Source: Burkholderiales bacterium RIFCSPLOWO2_12_FULL_61_40
GTDB lineage: Bacteria > Pseudomonadota > Gammaproteobacteria > Burkholderiales > Burkholderiaceae_C
Direction of reading: 5' to 3'
Assembly (NCBI GenBank): GCA_001770935.1
Contig: MESI01000017.1
Coordinates: forward strand, 22,108-86,107
Length of the DNA stretch: 64,000 nucleotides
Every line of letters starts with the position of its first letter. The first letter of the stretch is position 1. Shown in pieces: positions 25,109 to 34,341 of this stretch. Made by a program: the position numbers and the translations under genes. The notes under the pieces were generated by a model. It worked only from the letters and a program-made list of their open reading frames with translations, was not told the origin of the DNA and ran no database searches.

Positions 25109-27028
25109 TCAGAGAGGTTCGGACGTGGTGTGGGGGAGGGTGGCCGACCTGACACAGTTGCGCCCATCGTGCTTGGCTTGGTAAAGAGCCTTGTCGGCGG
25201 CGGCCAGATAGTCCTGCGCGCACAAGGGGGGCTGGGGGATGGCAGAGGCAATGCCGAAGCTCGCCGTGAACTGGATGGTTTGGCCTTCAAACTCCACCCG
25301 CAGGCTTTCGATGGCTGCGCGGAATTCTTCGGTCAGTGCGATGGCGCTGGCCAGATCACTCGCCGTCAGTACCACCACGAATTCCTCCCCGCCGAAACGC
25401 GCGAATACGTCGCCGGCACGGTTGATTCTGGGGCGCAGCCGGTCCGCCAGCGCACGCAAGCAGGCGTCACCCGCCAGGTGGCCATAGGTGTCATTGACGT
25501 GCTTGAAGTGGTCGATATCGAACATCACCAGCGTCAATGCGCATTTTTGGCGCACGGCCCTGCGGAATTCCAATGCCAGGGCGGTATCAAAATAAGCCCG
25601 GTTGCTGATTTGGGTCAGTCCGTCGGTGGTGGACAGGAGTTGCAGCCGGTCGTTGGCGTCCTTCAGTTGTTCCAGCGTCGCATGCAGGTCGAGGGTGCGC
25701 GACTGCACCCGTAGTTCCAGTTCGCGATTGGCGTCTTCCGTGGCCCGTATCAGGGCTTGTTGCGTAGCACGCGCATGGCGCTCATGGGCGAGGGCAGCGG
25801 CTTGGGCGTTGAGTCGCAGGGTTCGGTCGTTGTTGATCTGGTCCGCCAGCGTGAACGACAACAGCATCACCAACAGCACAATGCCGATTTCCGACGCATT
25901 CTCGGTCCACCCATTGAGCGGTATCCAGCCCTGCTTGCTGGCGTTGAGCACGCAAAGACCGATCAAAATGGCCGTCCAGGCCAGGCAATAAAAGCGCGCG
26001 AACTTGGCCCCGGTCCACCACCGCCAGTACCCCAGTACCAGGGCGGTGATCGCCATGGGCAGGGTGACGGCTGCGCCGATACGTACAGTCAGGCTGTAGG
26101 GCAGCACAAATGTCAGTGCCAGTAAAAGGGCGCTCAAGAGCGTCAGCGCGCGCACCCAATAAAACGCGGGCATCGAAAATTGACGGAGTTTGAGAAAACG
26201 GCCTGCAAAAAGGCAGGTAAAGAGCATGGAGCTGGCCATGAAGGAGGAAATGGCGAAACTGTTCCAGCGAACCGCATGGGGCCAGACATAGGCAAAGGTG
26301 TAGCCCGTCAGCGTGAGGTGAAACAGCAGGTAACTGGCGACAAAGCCGATGTAGTAGATGTAGTTGATATTGCGGGTGGAGAAAAATATGAACAGGTTGT
26401 AGGCAATCATGATCAACAACACGCCTATCACCGTGCCCTGCAGCAGGTTTTCGTCGTTGCTGGCCGCATGGAATTGGACCGGGTCCCAGATCCTGAAAGG
26501 CGCTTCGATTGTTCCCGACGAGGCCAGTCGGATGTAAATCAGGTTGCCCCCCGGCGCCAGGTTCACCGGCATGACGAAATTGCGGTGCATGACCACCCGC
26601 CGGGCAAAAGGCAGCTCATCGCCCAGGGCATAGTGCGTCCTGAGCACGCCCCCGGCGTAATGGTGCAGCCGCACATCGTCGATAAAGGGGATGGGAAGTT
26701 CGATAAACCGCGTGAGTTCTTGCGGGTTCGGGTTGTTGATTTGAAAGCGAAACCAGTAGGCGTCCTGGGTGAATCCAAAATTCGGAGAAGGCCGGGAAAT
26801 CGACTGCCAGTGCTGCCCAGGGGCGGTGACCTGCCCTGCGGTGAGGTCTCGGGACGCATCGACCAGCACCCCCATGCGGGATTCGACATCCATCCGGCCA
26901 GGGGTGTTCCGGGAAACCTCAAAAACAGGAAAAGTGGCGTCGGGCTGCGCCTGGGCCGCAATGGGCGCCAGGAACCATAGCGCTATCAGCAGTGGTGCGA
27001 GCAAACGACAGAATGACTTCAAATTCAT
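25109..27028 (-). CDS. Membrane diguanylate cyclase with 7TMR-DISM sensor
   Basis: A 639-residue protein that should make cyclic di-GMP in response to an extracytoplasmic signal. After a signal peptide comes a beta-rich domain of about 150 residues of the DISMED2 type (with WFRFQINNPNP), then seven hydrophobic helices (about 190-400), a short coiled coil and a GGDEF domain. The active site is intact (RFGGEEFVVVL). The RAGD motif five residues before it is the inhibitory I-site, so product feedback is likely. The ligand is unknown. The upstream 235 bp (to 27263) hold no gene I can support. Confidence 0.9.
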   Translation of the reverse strand: MNLKSFCRLLAPLLIALWFLAPIAAQAQPDATFPVFEVSRNTPGRMDVESRMGVLVDASRDLTAGQVTAPGQHWQSISRPSPNFGFTQDAYWFRFQINNPNPQELTRFIELPIPFIDDVRLHHYAGGVLRTHYALGDELPFARRVVMHRNFVMPVNLAPGGNLIYIRLASSGTIEAPFRIWDPVQFHAASNDENLLQGTVIGVLLIMIAYNLFIFFSTRNINYIYYIGFVASYLLFHLTLTGYTFAYVWPHAVRWNSFAISSFMASSMLFTCLFAGRFLKLRQFSMPAFYWVRALTLLSALLLALTFVLPYSLTVRIGAAVTLPMAITALVLGYWRWWTGAKFARFYCLAWTAILIGLCVLNASKQGWIPLNGWTENASEIGIVLLVMLLSFTLADQINNDRTLRLNAQAAALAHERHARATQQALIRATEDANRELELRVQSRTLDLHATLEQLKDANDRLQLLSTTDGLTQISNRAYFDTALALEFRRAVRQKCALTLVMFDIDHFKHVNDTYGHLAGDACLRALADRLRPRINRAGDVFARFGGEEFVVVLTASDLASAIALTEEFRAAIESLRVEFEGQTIQFTASFGIASAIPQPPLCAQDYLAAADKALYQAKHDGRNCVRSATLPHTTSEPL

Positions 27029-27263
27029 GGCTGCAGTTTGTATGGACCAGGTACAGGGGCGTGAATTGTAGAGTGACCTTTCACGGGCCAGGCCGCCACA
27101 AAGGTATATTGTGATTCTCTCCGCAATAACACCTCTTCGTACATGCTGGACGATGTGACGCCATTTTTACTCCATCGGTCGATCACGGCGGCAGGCAATC
27201 CGGCGCAATCGATCCAGATGCCGAGCCATGGTACGTGGCTCTGAGCCCGGATTCTTGCGAAAT

Positions 27264-27482
27264 TTACATTCCCGACTGGAGTGCGACCTCGGCAGGATCA
27301 AAAAATAGACAGGCCCGCTCGTACCGCTGAACTTCCTCAACGGGATATTTGACAGCACCGTCGATCTTGACGTACCGGGGGCCAACGCCGACCGCGCTGG
27401 CCAGACCAATGGCGGTTTCAGAGCGGCTCCAACGCGCGGCAAGTTCGCGTTGCGAGAGAAACATAGTGCTGTTGGATTCCAC
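27264..27482 (-). CDS. Small helix-turn-helix (excisionase/MerR-like) protein
   Basis: A 72-residue protein whose core, MFLSQRELAARWSRSETAIG, followed by GVGPRYVKIDGAVKYPVEEVQRYE in part, resembles the winged-helix domain of AlpA/Xis/MerR-type proteins: a recognition helix, then a basic turn and a beta-hairpin with the YPVEEV motif. It is probably DNA-binding. The GTG start at 27482 has GAGGAG about 7 bases upstream; the ATG six codons in is an alternative. No integrase or phage gene is nearby. Its target is unknown. Confidence 0.65.
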   Translation of the reverse strand: MESNSTMFLSQRELAARWSRSETAIGLASAVGVGPRYVKIDGAVKYPVEEVQRYERACLFFDPAEVALQSGM

Positions 27483-27570
27483 GGGACTCTCCTCATACGG
27501 TGTAGGTATGGCCTCTTTATCGGCACAGGAGGCAAGAAATGGAGGGTATTGTGGTTCTTGAAATAAGGTT

Positions 27571-27664
27571 GACGAGCCTTGACCCCGGCACTGGCTCCAC
27601 AGTTAGGGCTGCTTGGTTCCCCACCTGACCCGGTTGGCCGCTTTACCATGCGGGAAGGCCCGTC
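27571..27664 (-). ncRNA. ffs: Signal recognition particle RNA (4.5S type)
   Basis: On the minus strand the ends pair as a 10-bp helix: GACGGGCCTT (27664-27655) with AAGGCTCGTC (27580-27571), with one G-U pair. The Ffh-binding core is present: GGTCAGG, then a TGG-GGAA-CCA hairpin, then AGCAGCCC. E. coli has TCC-GGAA-GGA at that hairpin, so the stem differs but still pairs, which supports a real RNA. Length is 94 nt (E. coli 114). With Ffh it would target nascent membrane proteins to FtsY. It is divergent from dnaX. The exact ends are estimates. Confidence 0.88.
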
Positions 27665-27671
27665 AGCTTCT

Positions 27672-27677
27672 ATTGTA
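27672..27677 (-). promoter_or_regulatory. -10 box of the SRP RNA gene
   Basis: TACAAT on the minus strand lies 7 bases upstream of the inferred first base of the SRP RNA (27664), a standard -10 spacing. The -35 region is weak. Confidence 0.6.
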
Positions 27678-27748
27678 AGGGCGCTGGCGCCAACTTAAAG
27701 ACCCTGGGGCCAGAAAATCTCATACGGGCCGCACCTTAGAATCCACGC

Positions 27749-29710
27749 ATGTCCTATCTCGTGCTCGCCCGCAAGTACCGCCCCCGCAACTTCACCGAAA
27801 TGGTGGGGCAGGACCATGTCGTGCAGGCCTTGAGCAATGCACTGACCACGCAGCGCTTGCACCATGCCTACCTTTTTACGGGTACGCGGGGCGTGGGCAA
27901 GACCACGGTTTCGCGCATTCTGGCCAAATCTCTCAATTGCCAGGGGGTCGATGGCTTGGGCGGCATCACCGCCACGCCGTGTGGTGTCTGTCAGGCCTGC
28001 ACCGACATTGATTCCGGTCGTTTTGTCGATTACACCGAGCTGGACGCGGCCTCCAACCGGGGTGTGGACGAGGTGCAAGCGCTGCTGGAGCAAGCGGTCT
28101 ACAAGCCGGTGCAGGGGCGCTTCAAGGTCTTCATGATCGACGAGGTGCACATGCTCACCAACACGGCGTTTAACGCCATGTTGAAGACGCTGGAAGAGCC
28201 ACCCGAGTATTTGAAATTTGTGCTGGCCACCACCGACCCGCAGAAAGTGCCGGTCACGGTGCTCTCGCGCTGCCTGCAATTCAACCTGCGCCCGATGGCG
28301 CCCGAGACCATCCGTGAACATTTGACCAAAGTGCTGGAAGTGGAGCAGGTCAGCTCCGAGGTGCAGGCCCTGCGCCTGCTGGCCCGCGCCGCGCGCGGCT
28401 CCATGCGTGACGCCCTCAGCCTGACCGACCAGGCCATTGCCTTTGGCTCGGGCCAATTGCAAGAGGCTTTGGTGCGCCAGATGTTGGGCAGTGTGGACCG
28501 ATCCTATGTGTTTCGTTTGATTGAGGCGCTGGCACTGGGCGATGGCAAAACCGTGGTCGAAACCGCCGAGGCGCTGCGTCTGAACGGACTGAGTGCTGCT
28601 TCGACCCTGGAGGAGATGTCCACCGTGCTGCAGCGCATGGCAGTGGTGCAGGCCTTGGCGCAGGCTGGAGGCACCAGCACCGCCAGTGTGACCAATGACG
28701 ACAGTGACCCGGAGGCGGCGGACACCGCCCGTCTGGCGGCCCTGATGCCTGCGGACGAAACCCAATTGCTTTACAGCATCTGCCTGCATGGGCGGGGAGA
28801 CTTGGGACTGGCCCCGGACGAATACGCCGCCTTGACCATGGTGCTGCTGCGTTTGCTGGCGTTCAAGCCCAAAGGGGTGGTGGCCAGCACCGTGCCGGAC
28901 AAGGCGTACGCGCCACCGGCTGAAAAAAAAACTCTGATTAGTTCGACCCTGACGTTGGCGGCTGCGGCTGCGGCTCCAGCGCCAGTTTCTTCTGCCGCGA
29001 AGCCTGCAGTGCTCCAGCCGTGGGAAGATGCGCCTGTAGCGTCGATAACTCCCCCCGTGGTTGCCGCTGGAACGATGGTGTCGACTGTGGCACCACGGCC
29101 CGCGCTGGCCCCACGCATGGCGTCAGATGTTCCGCCAGGCCAGGTGCTGCCGGTACGCAGCGGCACCGGCCCAGCCGAATCCGCACCCAATTGTGAACAA
29201 AATACGGCTCCAGCCCGCATGGAATATGCGCAAGCAGCTACTGAAATTGTAGCAATTCCGGTGCACACGCAGATGGAGAGCCGCGCTGATGCGGTGGCTG
29301 GTGCTGCCGCGCCGGTGCTGCTTCCTACCGAAGAAGGCGATTTCTGGCATGCCACGGTGCAGCAGCTCATCCAAAACGAAGCGATTACCGCCATGGTGCG
29401 CGAACTGGCCTTGCAGTCGCAGCTGGTGGCGCGTGACACCGACCAATGGATTTTGCGTTTGGAGCGCGAATCGCTGAATCAGCCAGCTACCCGGGACCGT
29501 TTGACCAATGCTTTGCAGGCGGCTGGTTTTGCTGTCAAACTGGCGGTGGAAATTGGCCGCGTGGTCGACAGTCCGGGGCGGCGCAACGCGGCTGCCGCTG
29601 CACAACGGCAGCTGGGCGCCGAGAAGATTATTTTTGATGACCCCTTCGTGCAGTCGATGATGCGGGACTTTGGCGCGAAAATCGTCCCAGGCTCGATCAA
29701 ACCCCTGTAG
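27749..29710 (+). CDS. dnaX: DNA polymerase III subunits gamma/tau
   Basis: A 653-residue clamp-loader ATPase. Walker A is GTRGVGKTT (near residue 45), the zinc module has CGVCQAC, and the sensor region is [14 protein letters not shown] followed by [20 protein letters not shown]. The AAA+ and collar domains end near residue 370. A nine-A run at codons 392-395 begins a long Ala/Pro-rich linker, and both other frames stop just after it, so a 395- or 397-residue gamma form is likely. A dispersed-repeat insertion (MEYAQ from residue 491) lies in the linker. The last 120 residues resemble the tau domain that binds polymerase alpha. It heads the dnaX-ybaB-recR operon. Confidence 0.96.
   Translation: MSYLVLARKYRPRNFTEMVGQDHVVQALSNALTTQRLHHAYLFTGTRGVGKTTVSRILAKSLNCQGVDGLGGITATPCGVCQACTDIDSGRFVDYTELDAASNRGVDEVQALLEQAVYKPVQGRFKVFMIDEVHMLTNTAFNAMLKTLEEPPEYLKFVLATTDPQKVPVTVLSRCLQFNLRPMAPETIREHLTKVLEVEQVSSEVQALRLLARAARGSMRDALSLTDQAIAFGSGQLQEALVRQMLGSVDRSYVFRLIEALALGDGKTVVETAEALRLNGLSAASTLEEMSTVLQRMAVVQALAQAGGTSTASVTNDDSDPEAADTARLAALMPADETQLLYSICLHGRGDLGLAPDEYAALTMVLLRLLAFKPKGVVASTVPDKAYAPPAEKKTLISSTLTLAAAAAAPAPVSSAAKPAVLQPWEDAPVASITPPVVAAGTMVSTVAPRPALAPRMASDVPPGQVLPVRSGTGPAESAPNCEQNTAPARMEYAQAATEIVAIPVHTQMESRADAVAGAAAPVLLPTEEGDFWHATVQQLIQNEAITAMVRELALQSQLVARDTDQWILRLERESLNQPATRDRLTNALQAAGFAVKLAVEIGRVVDSPGRRNAAAAAQRQLGAEKIIFDDPFVQSMMRDFGAKIVPGSIKPL
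28923..28931 (+). promoter_or_regulatory. A9 slippery run for gamma production in dnaX
   Basis: Nine consecutive A's read GAA AAA AAA ACT in the zero frame and include the heptamer A AAA AAA. One extra base, or a -1 shift, leads to a TAG four codons later (397 residues); one base fewer leads to an almost immediate TGA (395 residues). Confidence 0.65.
29198..29257 (+). repeat. Dispersed ~55-bp repeat, copy 5, in frame inside dnaX
   Basis: Reads CAAAATACGGCTCCAGCCC and on through ATGGAATATGCGCAAGCAGC to TTGTAGCAATT. It is translated as [15 protein letters not shown] in the low-complexity linker of tau, where an insertion should be tolerated. Same strand and frame as the addA copy. Confidence 0.85.
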
Positions 29711-29763
29711 TGGGGGAGCAGCGTGCGGCACATTTCATTTTTACACTTTTAAAGGAATTTTCC

Positions 29764-30096
29764 ATGTTCAACAAAGGACAACTCGCAGGCCTGATGAAGC
29801 AAGCCCAGGCGATGCAGGACAACATGAAGAAGGCCCAGGACGAGCTGGGCAATATTGAGGTCAGCGGCGAGTCCGGTGCGGGCTTGGTCAAGGTCACCAT
29901 GACCTGCAAGCACGATGTCAAGCGTGTGACCATCGACCCCAGCCTGCTGGCCGAAGACAAGGACATGCTGGAAGACCTGGTGGCTGCGGCTTTCAACGCC
30001 GCTGTGCGCAAGGCCGAGGACACCTCCAGCGAGAAAATGGGCAAGATCACGGCGGGCATGCCCGGCCTGCCCGGTGGAATGAAGTTTCCTTTCTAA
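29764..30096 (+). CDS. ybaB: YbaB/EbfC-family nucleoid-associated protein
   Basis: A 110-residue dimeric DNA-binding protein. The N-terminal helix [18 protein letters not shown], the core [19 protein letters not shown] and the Gly/Pro-rich C-terminal tail ([13 protein letters not shown]) are typical. It sits between dnaX and recR in the conserved order, with 53- and 18-bp gaps. The ATG at 29764 is preceded by an AAAGGAA site; the longer open frame from 29710 overlaps the dnaX stop and is not used. Confidence 0.94.
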   Translation: MFNKGQLAGLMKQAQAMQDNMKKAQDELGNIEVSGESGAGLVKVTMTCKHDVKRVTIDPSLLAEDKDMLEDLVAAAFNAAVRKAEDTSSEKMGKITAGMPGLPGGMKFPF

Positions 30097-30114
30097 GGCT
30101 TATGCCGCGCCACC

Positions 30115-30705
30115 ATGTCCGATGCCCATTCCCTTGACACCTTGATCCAGGCGCTGCGGCGCTTGCCTGGCGTAGGTGTCAAGTCGGCCCAGCGCATGGC
30201 TTTTCATTTGCTGCAAAACGACCGCACTGGCGCACAGACGTTGGCGCGCGCTTTGCACGATGCGGTGGACCATGTGCACCACTGCGAGCGCTGCCACACG
30301 TTCACCGAGGCACAGGTCTGTGCCACTTGTCTTGACCCCAAACGGGACCCCACCACACTGTGCGTCGTAGAGACACCCGCGGACCAGTCGGCTCTGGAGC
30401 GCACCAAGGCGTACAAAGGTTTGTACTTTGTGCTGATGGGCAAGCTCAGTCCGCTGGACGGTGTCGGACCGCACGAGCTGGGACTTAAAAAATTGTTTGA
30501 GCGGGCTTGCGACGGTGTGGTGCAAGAGGTCATTTTGGCCACCAATTTCACTGCAGAAGGCGAGGCTACGGCCCACATCATCAGTGAAGGCCTCAATGCC
30601 CGCGGCGTGAAGCCAACCCGTCTGGCACGGGGGGTGCCGGTGGGCAGTGAACTGGAATACGTTGACTTGGGAACCATCGCCCATGCGTTGGTGGACCGCC
30701 GTTGA
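30115..30705 (+). CDS. recR: Recombination protein RecR
   Basis: A 196-residue RecFOR-pathway protein that forms a DNA clamp and helps load RecA at gaps. It has the N-terminal helix-hairpin-helix [18 protein letters not shown], the C4 zinc finger [16 protein letters not shown] (residues about 60-75), the Toprim segment [15 protein letters not shown], and the Walker B-like [19 protein letters not shown] in part. Length is standard. It ends the dnaX operon and converges on mltD with only 2 bp between the genes. Confidence 0.96.
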   Translation: MSDAHSLDTLIQALRRLPGVGVKSAQRMAFHLLQNDRTGAQTLARALHDAVDHVHHCERCHTFTEAQVCATCLDPKRDPTTLCVVETPADQSALERTKAYKGLYFVLMGKLSPLDGVGPHELGLKKLFERACDGVVQEVILATNFTAEGEATAHIISEGLNARGVKPTRLARGVPVGSELEYVDLGTIAHALVDRR

Positions 30706-30707
30706 AT

Positions 30708-32300
30708 TCAACGGTTGGCTAAGCGGACTGGTTTTTTCTTGGCATTTTTTGAGGCGACTGCGCGGCCTTTGCTCTTTGGTTTGGCAGACGCTGATCTCGT
30801 TTTTGAACGGGCTTTTGGTTGCAGAAATACGATCACCTGCTGACCGCGCTTGAAGCTTGCGGATGCGCCCACCTTGTTCCATTGCGCCACCTTGTCTGGA
30901 GAAACACCGAATTTGCGCGCAATACTGGCGACATTTGCTCCCTGGCCGGCACGCACCACGGTGCGCTTGAGCACCACTTCCGGGGTCAATAATATTTGAC
31001 CGTTGTCAGCAACTTTGGAGGTGATATCCTGCTCCATTCGGGCTGAACGGGGCACCAAAAGAGTCGAACCCGCCCGGATGACCATCTTGGGGGGAATGTG
31101 GTTGACACTGCGCAGTTCCGCCTCACTCATGCCAACGCGTTTGGCCGCTTCTGCGGGGCGCATGGTGGAGGGGGCGATCCACACGGTCCAACTGGCCAAG
31201 CGGCCGCCACTGTAGCCTTCCAGATTGTTTTGGTAGATTTCGGCGTTGTCCCAGGGCAGCAGTATTTGTGGTGTGCCTGCAGCCATGATGACAGGGCGGT
31301 TGATGGACGGGTTCAGCGCCTTGAAGTCTTCCAGGGGAACTTCGGCCAGTTTGGCCGCCAGTGCCAGGTCGATATCGCGGCGGATGGTGACGGACTGGAA
31401 GTAGGGGTGGTTTTCAATCAGTGGGAGCTTGGAGTTGAAAGCGGTGGGGCTGGAGACAATGTTTTTTACGGCCTGTAGCTTGGGCACATAAAACCGTGTT
31501 TCCATGGGCATGTTCAGGTCCACATACCCGGTGGGTTGGCCTGCGCGCTGGTTTTTGGCGACGGCGCGGCCCACGCTGCCTTCGCCCCAGTTGTAGGCGG
31601 CCAAAGCCAGATGCCAGTCGCCAAACATGCCGTACAGTTTTTGCAGGTAGTCCAGTGCGGCACGGGTAGACGCCAGCACGTCGCGCCGGTCATCCCGAAA
31701 GGCGTTTTGTTTGAGCTCGAAGTATTTACCGGTTGCGGGCATGAATTGCCACATCCCCGCCGCCTTGGCGCTGGAAACGGCCTGGGGGTTGAATGCACTC
31801 TCAATGAACGGCAGCAAGGCCAGTTCGGTGGGCATGTTGCGCAGCTCCAGCTCTTCCACGACATGGAACAGGTACTTTTTGGAACGCTCCGTCATCCGAA
31901 AGATGTAGTCGGGTCGGGAGGCGTACCACTGTTCGCGGTCATGTACCAGATCGCTGTCCAGATCGGGCATGCCATAGCCCCGGCGTATGCGCTCCCACAA
32001 ATCAGCGGGCGGCGCCAACGCCACCACCGTGCGCGAAGCAGTTTGCTGTGCGCTGATGGGTGTCAGTGGCAGGGTGTTGTCGGTATTTGTGTTTGCACTG
32101 GGGCTTGCCGCAGGCACATTGCGGCGCATTTCACGGCTTGTCAGCAAAGCAAGACCGTCACCGGGGGCGGACGCCGCCACGGCTGTGCCTGTGTGTTCTG
32201 CCGGAGGCGTTTCGCCACTGGGGACGCCGATCATGGTGGTGCTGGCGCACCCGGTGAGCCATGCGGTCAACGCCAGGCAGCTTATTTTTAAAAAATTCAT
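30708..32300 (-). CDS. mltD: Membrane-bound lytic murein transglycosylase D, LysM-containing
   Basis: A 530-residue lipoprotein that cleaves peptidoglycan with formation of 1,6-anhydroMurNAc. The signal MNFLKISCLALTAWLTGC ends in an LTGC lipobox. The SLT domain (about 130-290) contains the catalytic Glu in LPFIESAFNPQA plus AAGMWQFMPATGKYF and AAYNWGEGSV. A first LysM-like region follows, and a clear LysM near the C-terminus reads VASIARKFGVSPDKVAQWNK. The very basic tail (KPKSKGRAVASKNAKKKP) is unusual. The ATG at 32300 overlaps the gloB stop (ATGA), which favours it over 32318. Confidence 0.92.
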   Translation of the reverse strand: MNFLKISCLALTAWLTGCASTTMIGVPSGETPPAEHTGTAVAASAPGDGLALLTSREMRRNVPAASPSANTNTDNTLPLTPISAQQTASRTVVALAPPADLWERIRRGYGMPDLDSDLVHDREQWYASRPDYIFRMTERSKKYLFHVVEELELRNMPTELALLPFIESAFNPQAVSSAKAAGMWQFMPATGKYFELKQNAFRDDRRDVLASTRAALDYLQKLYGMFGDWHLALAAYNWGEGSVGRAVAKNQRAGQPTGYVDLNMPMETRFYVPKLQAVKNIVSSPTAFNSKLPLIENHPYFQSVTIRRDIDLALAAKLAEVPLEDFKALNPSINRPVIMAAGTPQILLPWDNAEIYQNNLEGYSGGRLASWTVWIAPSTMRPAEAAKRVGMSEAELRSVNHIPPKMVIRAGSTLLVPRSARMEQDITSKVADNGQILLTPEVVLKRTVVRAGQGANVASIARKFGVSPDKVAQWNKVGASASFKRGQQVIVFLQPKARSKTRSASAKPKSKGRAVASKNAKKKPVRLANR

Positions 32301-33076
32301 CGGTAGTGGTTTTTCCATTGGCGCAGCGTGGCGAATACCCCCGCTTGGGATGTACCGTTGGCATCAAAAGTGTGTACGGATGCCATGACGGAGGGATGGT
32401 GGCTGCGTAAAAACGGGTTTATCTGGTTCTCAAGTGCGATGGTGCTTGGCAGGGTGGCTTGTCCCTTGGCGCGCAGATCGAGACAGTGTGCATAGTAGGC
32501 TGCCAATTGTGGATTATCGGGATCGACTTCCAGCGCAAATTTCAGGTTGCCCAAGGTGTATTCGTGGGCGCAGCATACACGGGTGGGGCCAGGCAAAGCG
32601 GACAATCGCTCCAGAGACGCCAGCATTTGTGCCGGCGTTCCTTCAAAAAGGCGGCCACAGCCCCCGCTGAACAAGGTATCTCCGCAAAATAACACGGGGC
32701 CGTCGGCCAGCGCGGCCACAGAGTTGCAAAAATAGGCAATATGACCTGCCGTGTGCCCAGGCACGTCCATGACCCGAAGCTCTAACCCCAGGACGGATAC
32801 CACATCGCCGTCAACGAGTCGCCTCAGGGGCTCGGGCATGGGTTCGTGGGCAGGACCAAACACTGGAGCGCCCGTGGCCTGGCGCAAATACTCCACCCCC
32901 CCGGTGTGGTCGGCATGGTGGTGCGTGACTAAAATAGCTTTCAGTTGCACCCCCTCGTGCTGCAAGGCCTTCAAGACGGGCTGTGCATCGCCTGGGTCCA
33001 CCACGATAGCCTCATACCCGTCGTGCAGCATCCAGATGTAGTTGTCGTCAAAGGCGGGCAGCGGTATTAACTTCAT
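32297..33076 (-). CDS. gloB: Hydroxyacylglutathione hydrolase (glyoxalase II)
   Basis: A 259-residue metallo-beta-lactamase-fold enzyme that hydrolyses S-lactoylglutathione to lactate and glutathione in methylglyoxal detoxification. The binuclear metal site is in VTHHHADHTGG, with further ligands in DVPGHTAGHIAYF and FCGDTLFSGGCGR; the C-terminal glutathione-binding domain begins near CAHEYTLGNLKFA. Its ATG shares two bases with the divergent methyltransferase ATG (CATG at 33074-33077). A TATAAT-like box lies inside the 5' end of that neighbour. Confidence 0.95.
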   Translation of the reverse strand: MKLIPLPAFDDNYIWMLHDGYEAIVVDPGDAQPVLKALQHEGVQLKAILVTHHHADHTGGVEYLRQATGAPVFGPAHEPMPEPLRRLVDGDVVSVLGLELRVMDVPGHTAGHIAYFCNSVAALADGPVLFCGDTLFSGGCGRLFEGTPAQMLASLERLSALPGPTRVCCAHEYTLGNLKFALEVDPDNPQLAAYYAHCLDLRAKGQATLPSTIALENQINPFLRSHHPSVMASVHTFDANGTSQAGVFATLRQWKNHYR

Positions 33077-33848
33077 GAGCGATCAAATTATAGGTTTGCA
33101 CGACTGGCTTGAGACACCTGCGGGACGTTACCTGCTGGATTGGGAGCGCTCCTACGTGGATGAAGCCGTGGCCGACATCTTTGGTTACCATGCATTGCAG
33201 CTTGGCGTACCAGAACTGGAAGGTTTGCGGGCCAATCGGATGCCGCACCAGTGGCTGGCCCTGGAGGACGTTCAAAATCATGGTGGGCGCGTCATGGGCG
33301 CGGGAGCTGCGCTCCTGTGCGACTTCTCTGCCTTGCCTTTTTCCGCCAACAGCATGGATTTGGTGGTGTTGCCCCATACTTTGGAATTGAGTGCCAACCC
33401 CCACGCGACACTACGGGAAGTGGAGCGTGTATTGGTGCCTGAGGGGCGGGTGGTGATTTGCGGACTGAACCCCATCAGTTTGTGGGGGCTTCGCCAGCAG
33501 CGCGGGCATTTGTACCGAAGGTTTGGACGCGGAAACCTGTTTTTGCCCAACTGTGGTGAGTTCATTGCTTACTGGCGATTGCAAGACTGGCTGCGCTTGC
33601 TGGGTTTTGAAGTGGAGTTGGGCCAATTTGGCTGTTATCGCCCGGCCGTGACGTCCGACAAGTGGTTGCAGCGTTTTGAGTGGATGGACCGTGTCGGTCC
33701 GCGCTGGTGGCCCATACTGGGCGCTGCCTATTTTTTAGTGGCGGTCAAGCGGGTGCGCGGCATTCGACTTTTGGGGCCGGCCTGGAAGACTGTGCCGGTT
33801 CGCGCCGGCAAGGTGGTGTCCGTTGCGAGCCGAACCCGTGATTTTTAA
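33075..33848 (+). CDS. Class I SAM-dependent methyltransferase
   Basis: A 257-residue protein of the methyltransferase type 11 group. The N-terminal block [20 protein letters not shown] is characteristic of a conserved family found beside gloB and rnhA in betaproteobacteria. The acidic SAM-binding loop is replaced by a shorter segment around [20 protein letters not shown], and [21 protein letters not shown] is the motif IV-VI region (both shown here in part of the family's order). Its substrate is unknown. The ATG at 33075 overlaps the gloB ATG head to head; its stop overlaps the rnhA start (TAATG). Confidence 0.83.
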   Translation: MSDQIIGLHDWLETPAGRYLLDWERSYVDEAVADIFGYHALQLGVPELEGLRANRMPHQWLALEDVQNHGGRVMGAGAALLCDFSALPFSANSMDLVVLPHTLELSANPHATLREVERVLVPEGRVVICGLNPISLWGLRQQRGHLYRRFGRGNLFLPNCGEFIAYWRLQDWLRLLGFEVELGQFGCYRPAVTSDKWLQRFEWMDRVGPRWWPILGAAYFLVAVKRVRGIRLLGPAWKTVPVRAGKVVSVASRTRDF

Positions 33849-34312
33849 TGGATGGAGAGAAACAATTGAATCAGGTTGTGATTTATACCGATGGCGCCTG
33901 CAAGGGCAACCCTGGCCCCGGAGGCTGGGGCGTTCTTTTGCGTTCACCCGATGGCTCTGAAAAGGAGCTGTTCGGAGGGGAAAAGGGGACGACCAACAAC
34001 CGCATGGAGATGATGGCCGTCATTCAGGCCTTGACCGCTCTCAAACGGCCCTGCACGGTGACGCTGCATCTGGACAGTCAGTACGTGCTTAAGGGTATTA
34101 CCGAGTGGCTTCCCGGCTGGAAAGCCAAGGGCTGGAAAACGGCTGCCAAACAACCCGTTAAGAACGTAGATCTCTGGCAGCAACTCGACCAGTTGGTGGC
34201 CCAGGGTGGGCACAAAATTGACTGGCGATGGGTCAAGGGGCACAACGGCGACCCTGGCAATGAGCGTGCCGATGCACTGGCAAACCGTGGTGTGGAGCAG
34301 ATCGCCCGATAG
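33848..34312 (+). CDS. rnhA: Ribonuclease HI
   Basis: A 154-residue enzyme that degrades RNA in RNA-DNA hybrids. The catalytic acids are visible: Asp in [17 protein letters not shown], Glu in [15 protein letters not shown], Asp in [12 protein letters not shown] and Asp in [12 protein letters not shown], with the basic protrusion around [12 protein letters not shown]. The start overlaps the methyltransferase stop by one base. In related genomes dnaQ often follows rnhA; here molybdenum genes follow on the opposite strand. Confidence 0.96.
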   Translation: MDGEKQLNQVVIYTDGACKGNPGPGGWGVLLRSPDGSEKELFGGEKGTTNNRMEMMAVIQALTALKRPCTVTLHLDSQYVLKGITEWLPGWKAKGWKTAAKQPVKNVDLWQQLDQLVAQGGHKIDWRWVKGHNGDPGNERADALANRGVEQIAR

Positions 34313-34341
34313 ACATCGGCCCTTATTGCGCTGGATGCCAA

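Noticed and set aside
27167..27649. 160-codon minus-strand frame across the DNA-binding gene and SRP RNA
   Set aside because: It overlaps the SRP RNA and the better-supported HTH gene in another frame, with no domain or ribosome site.
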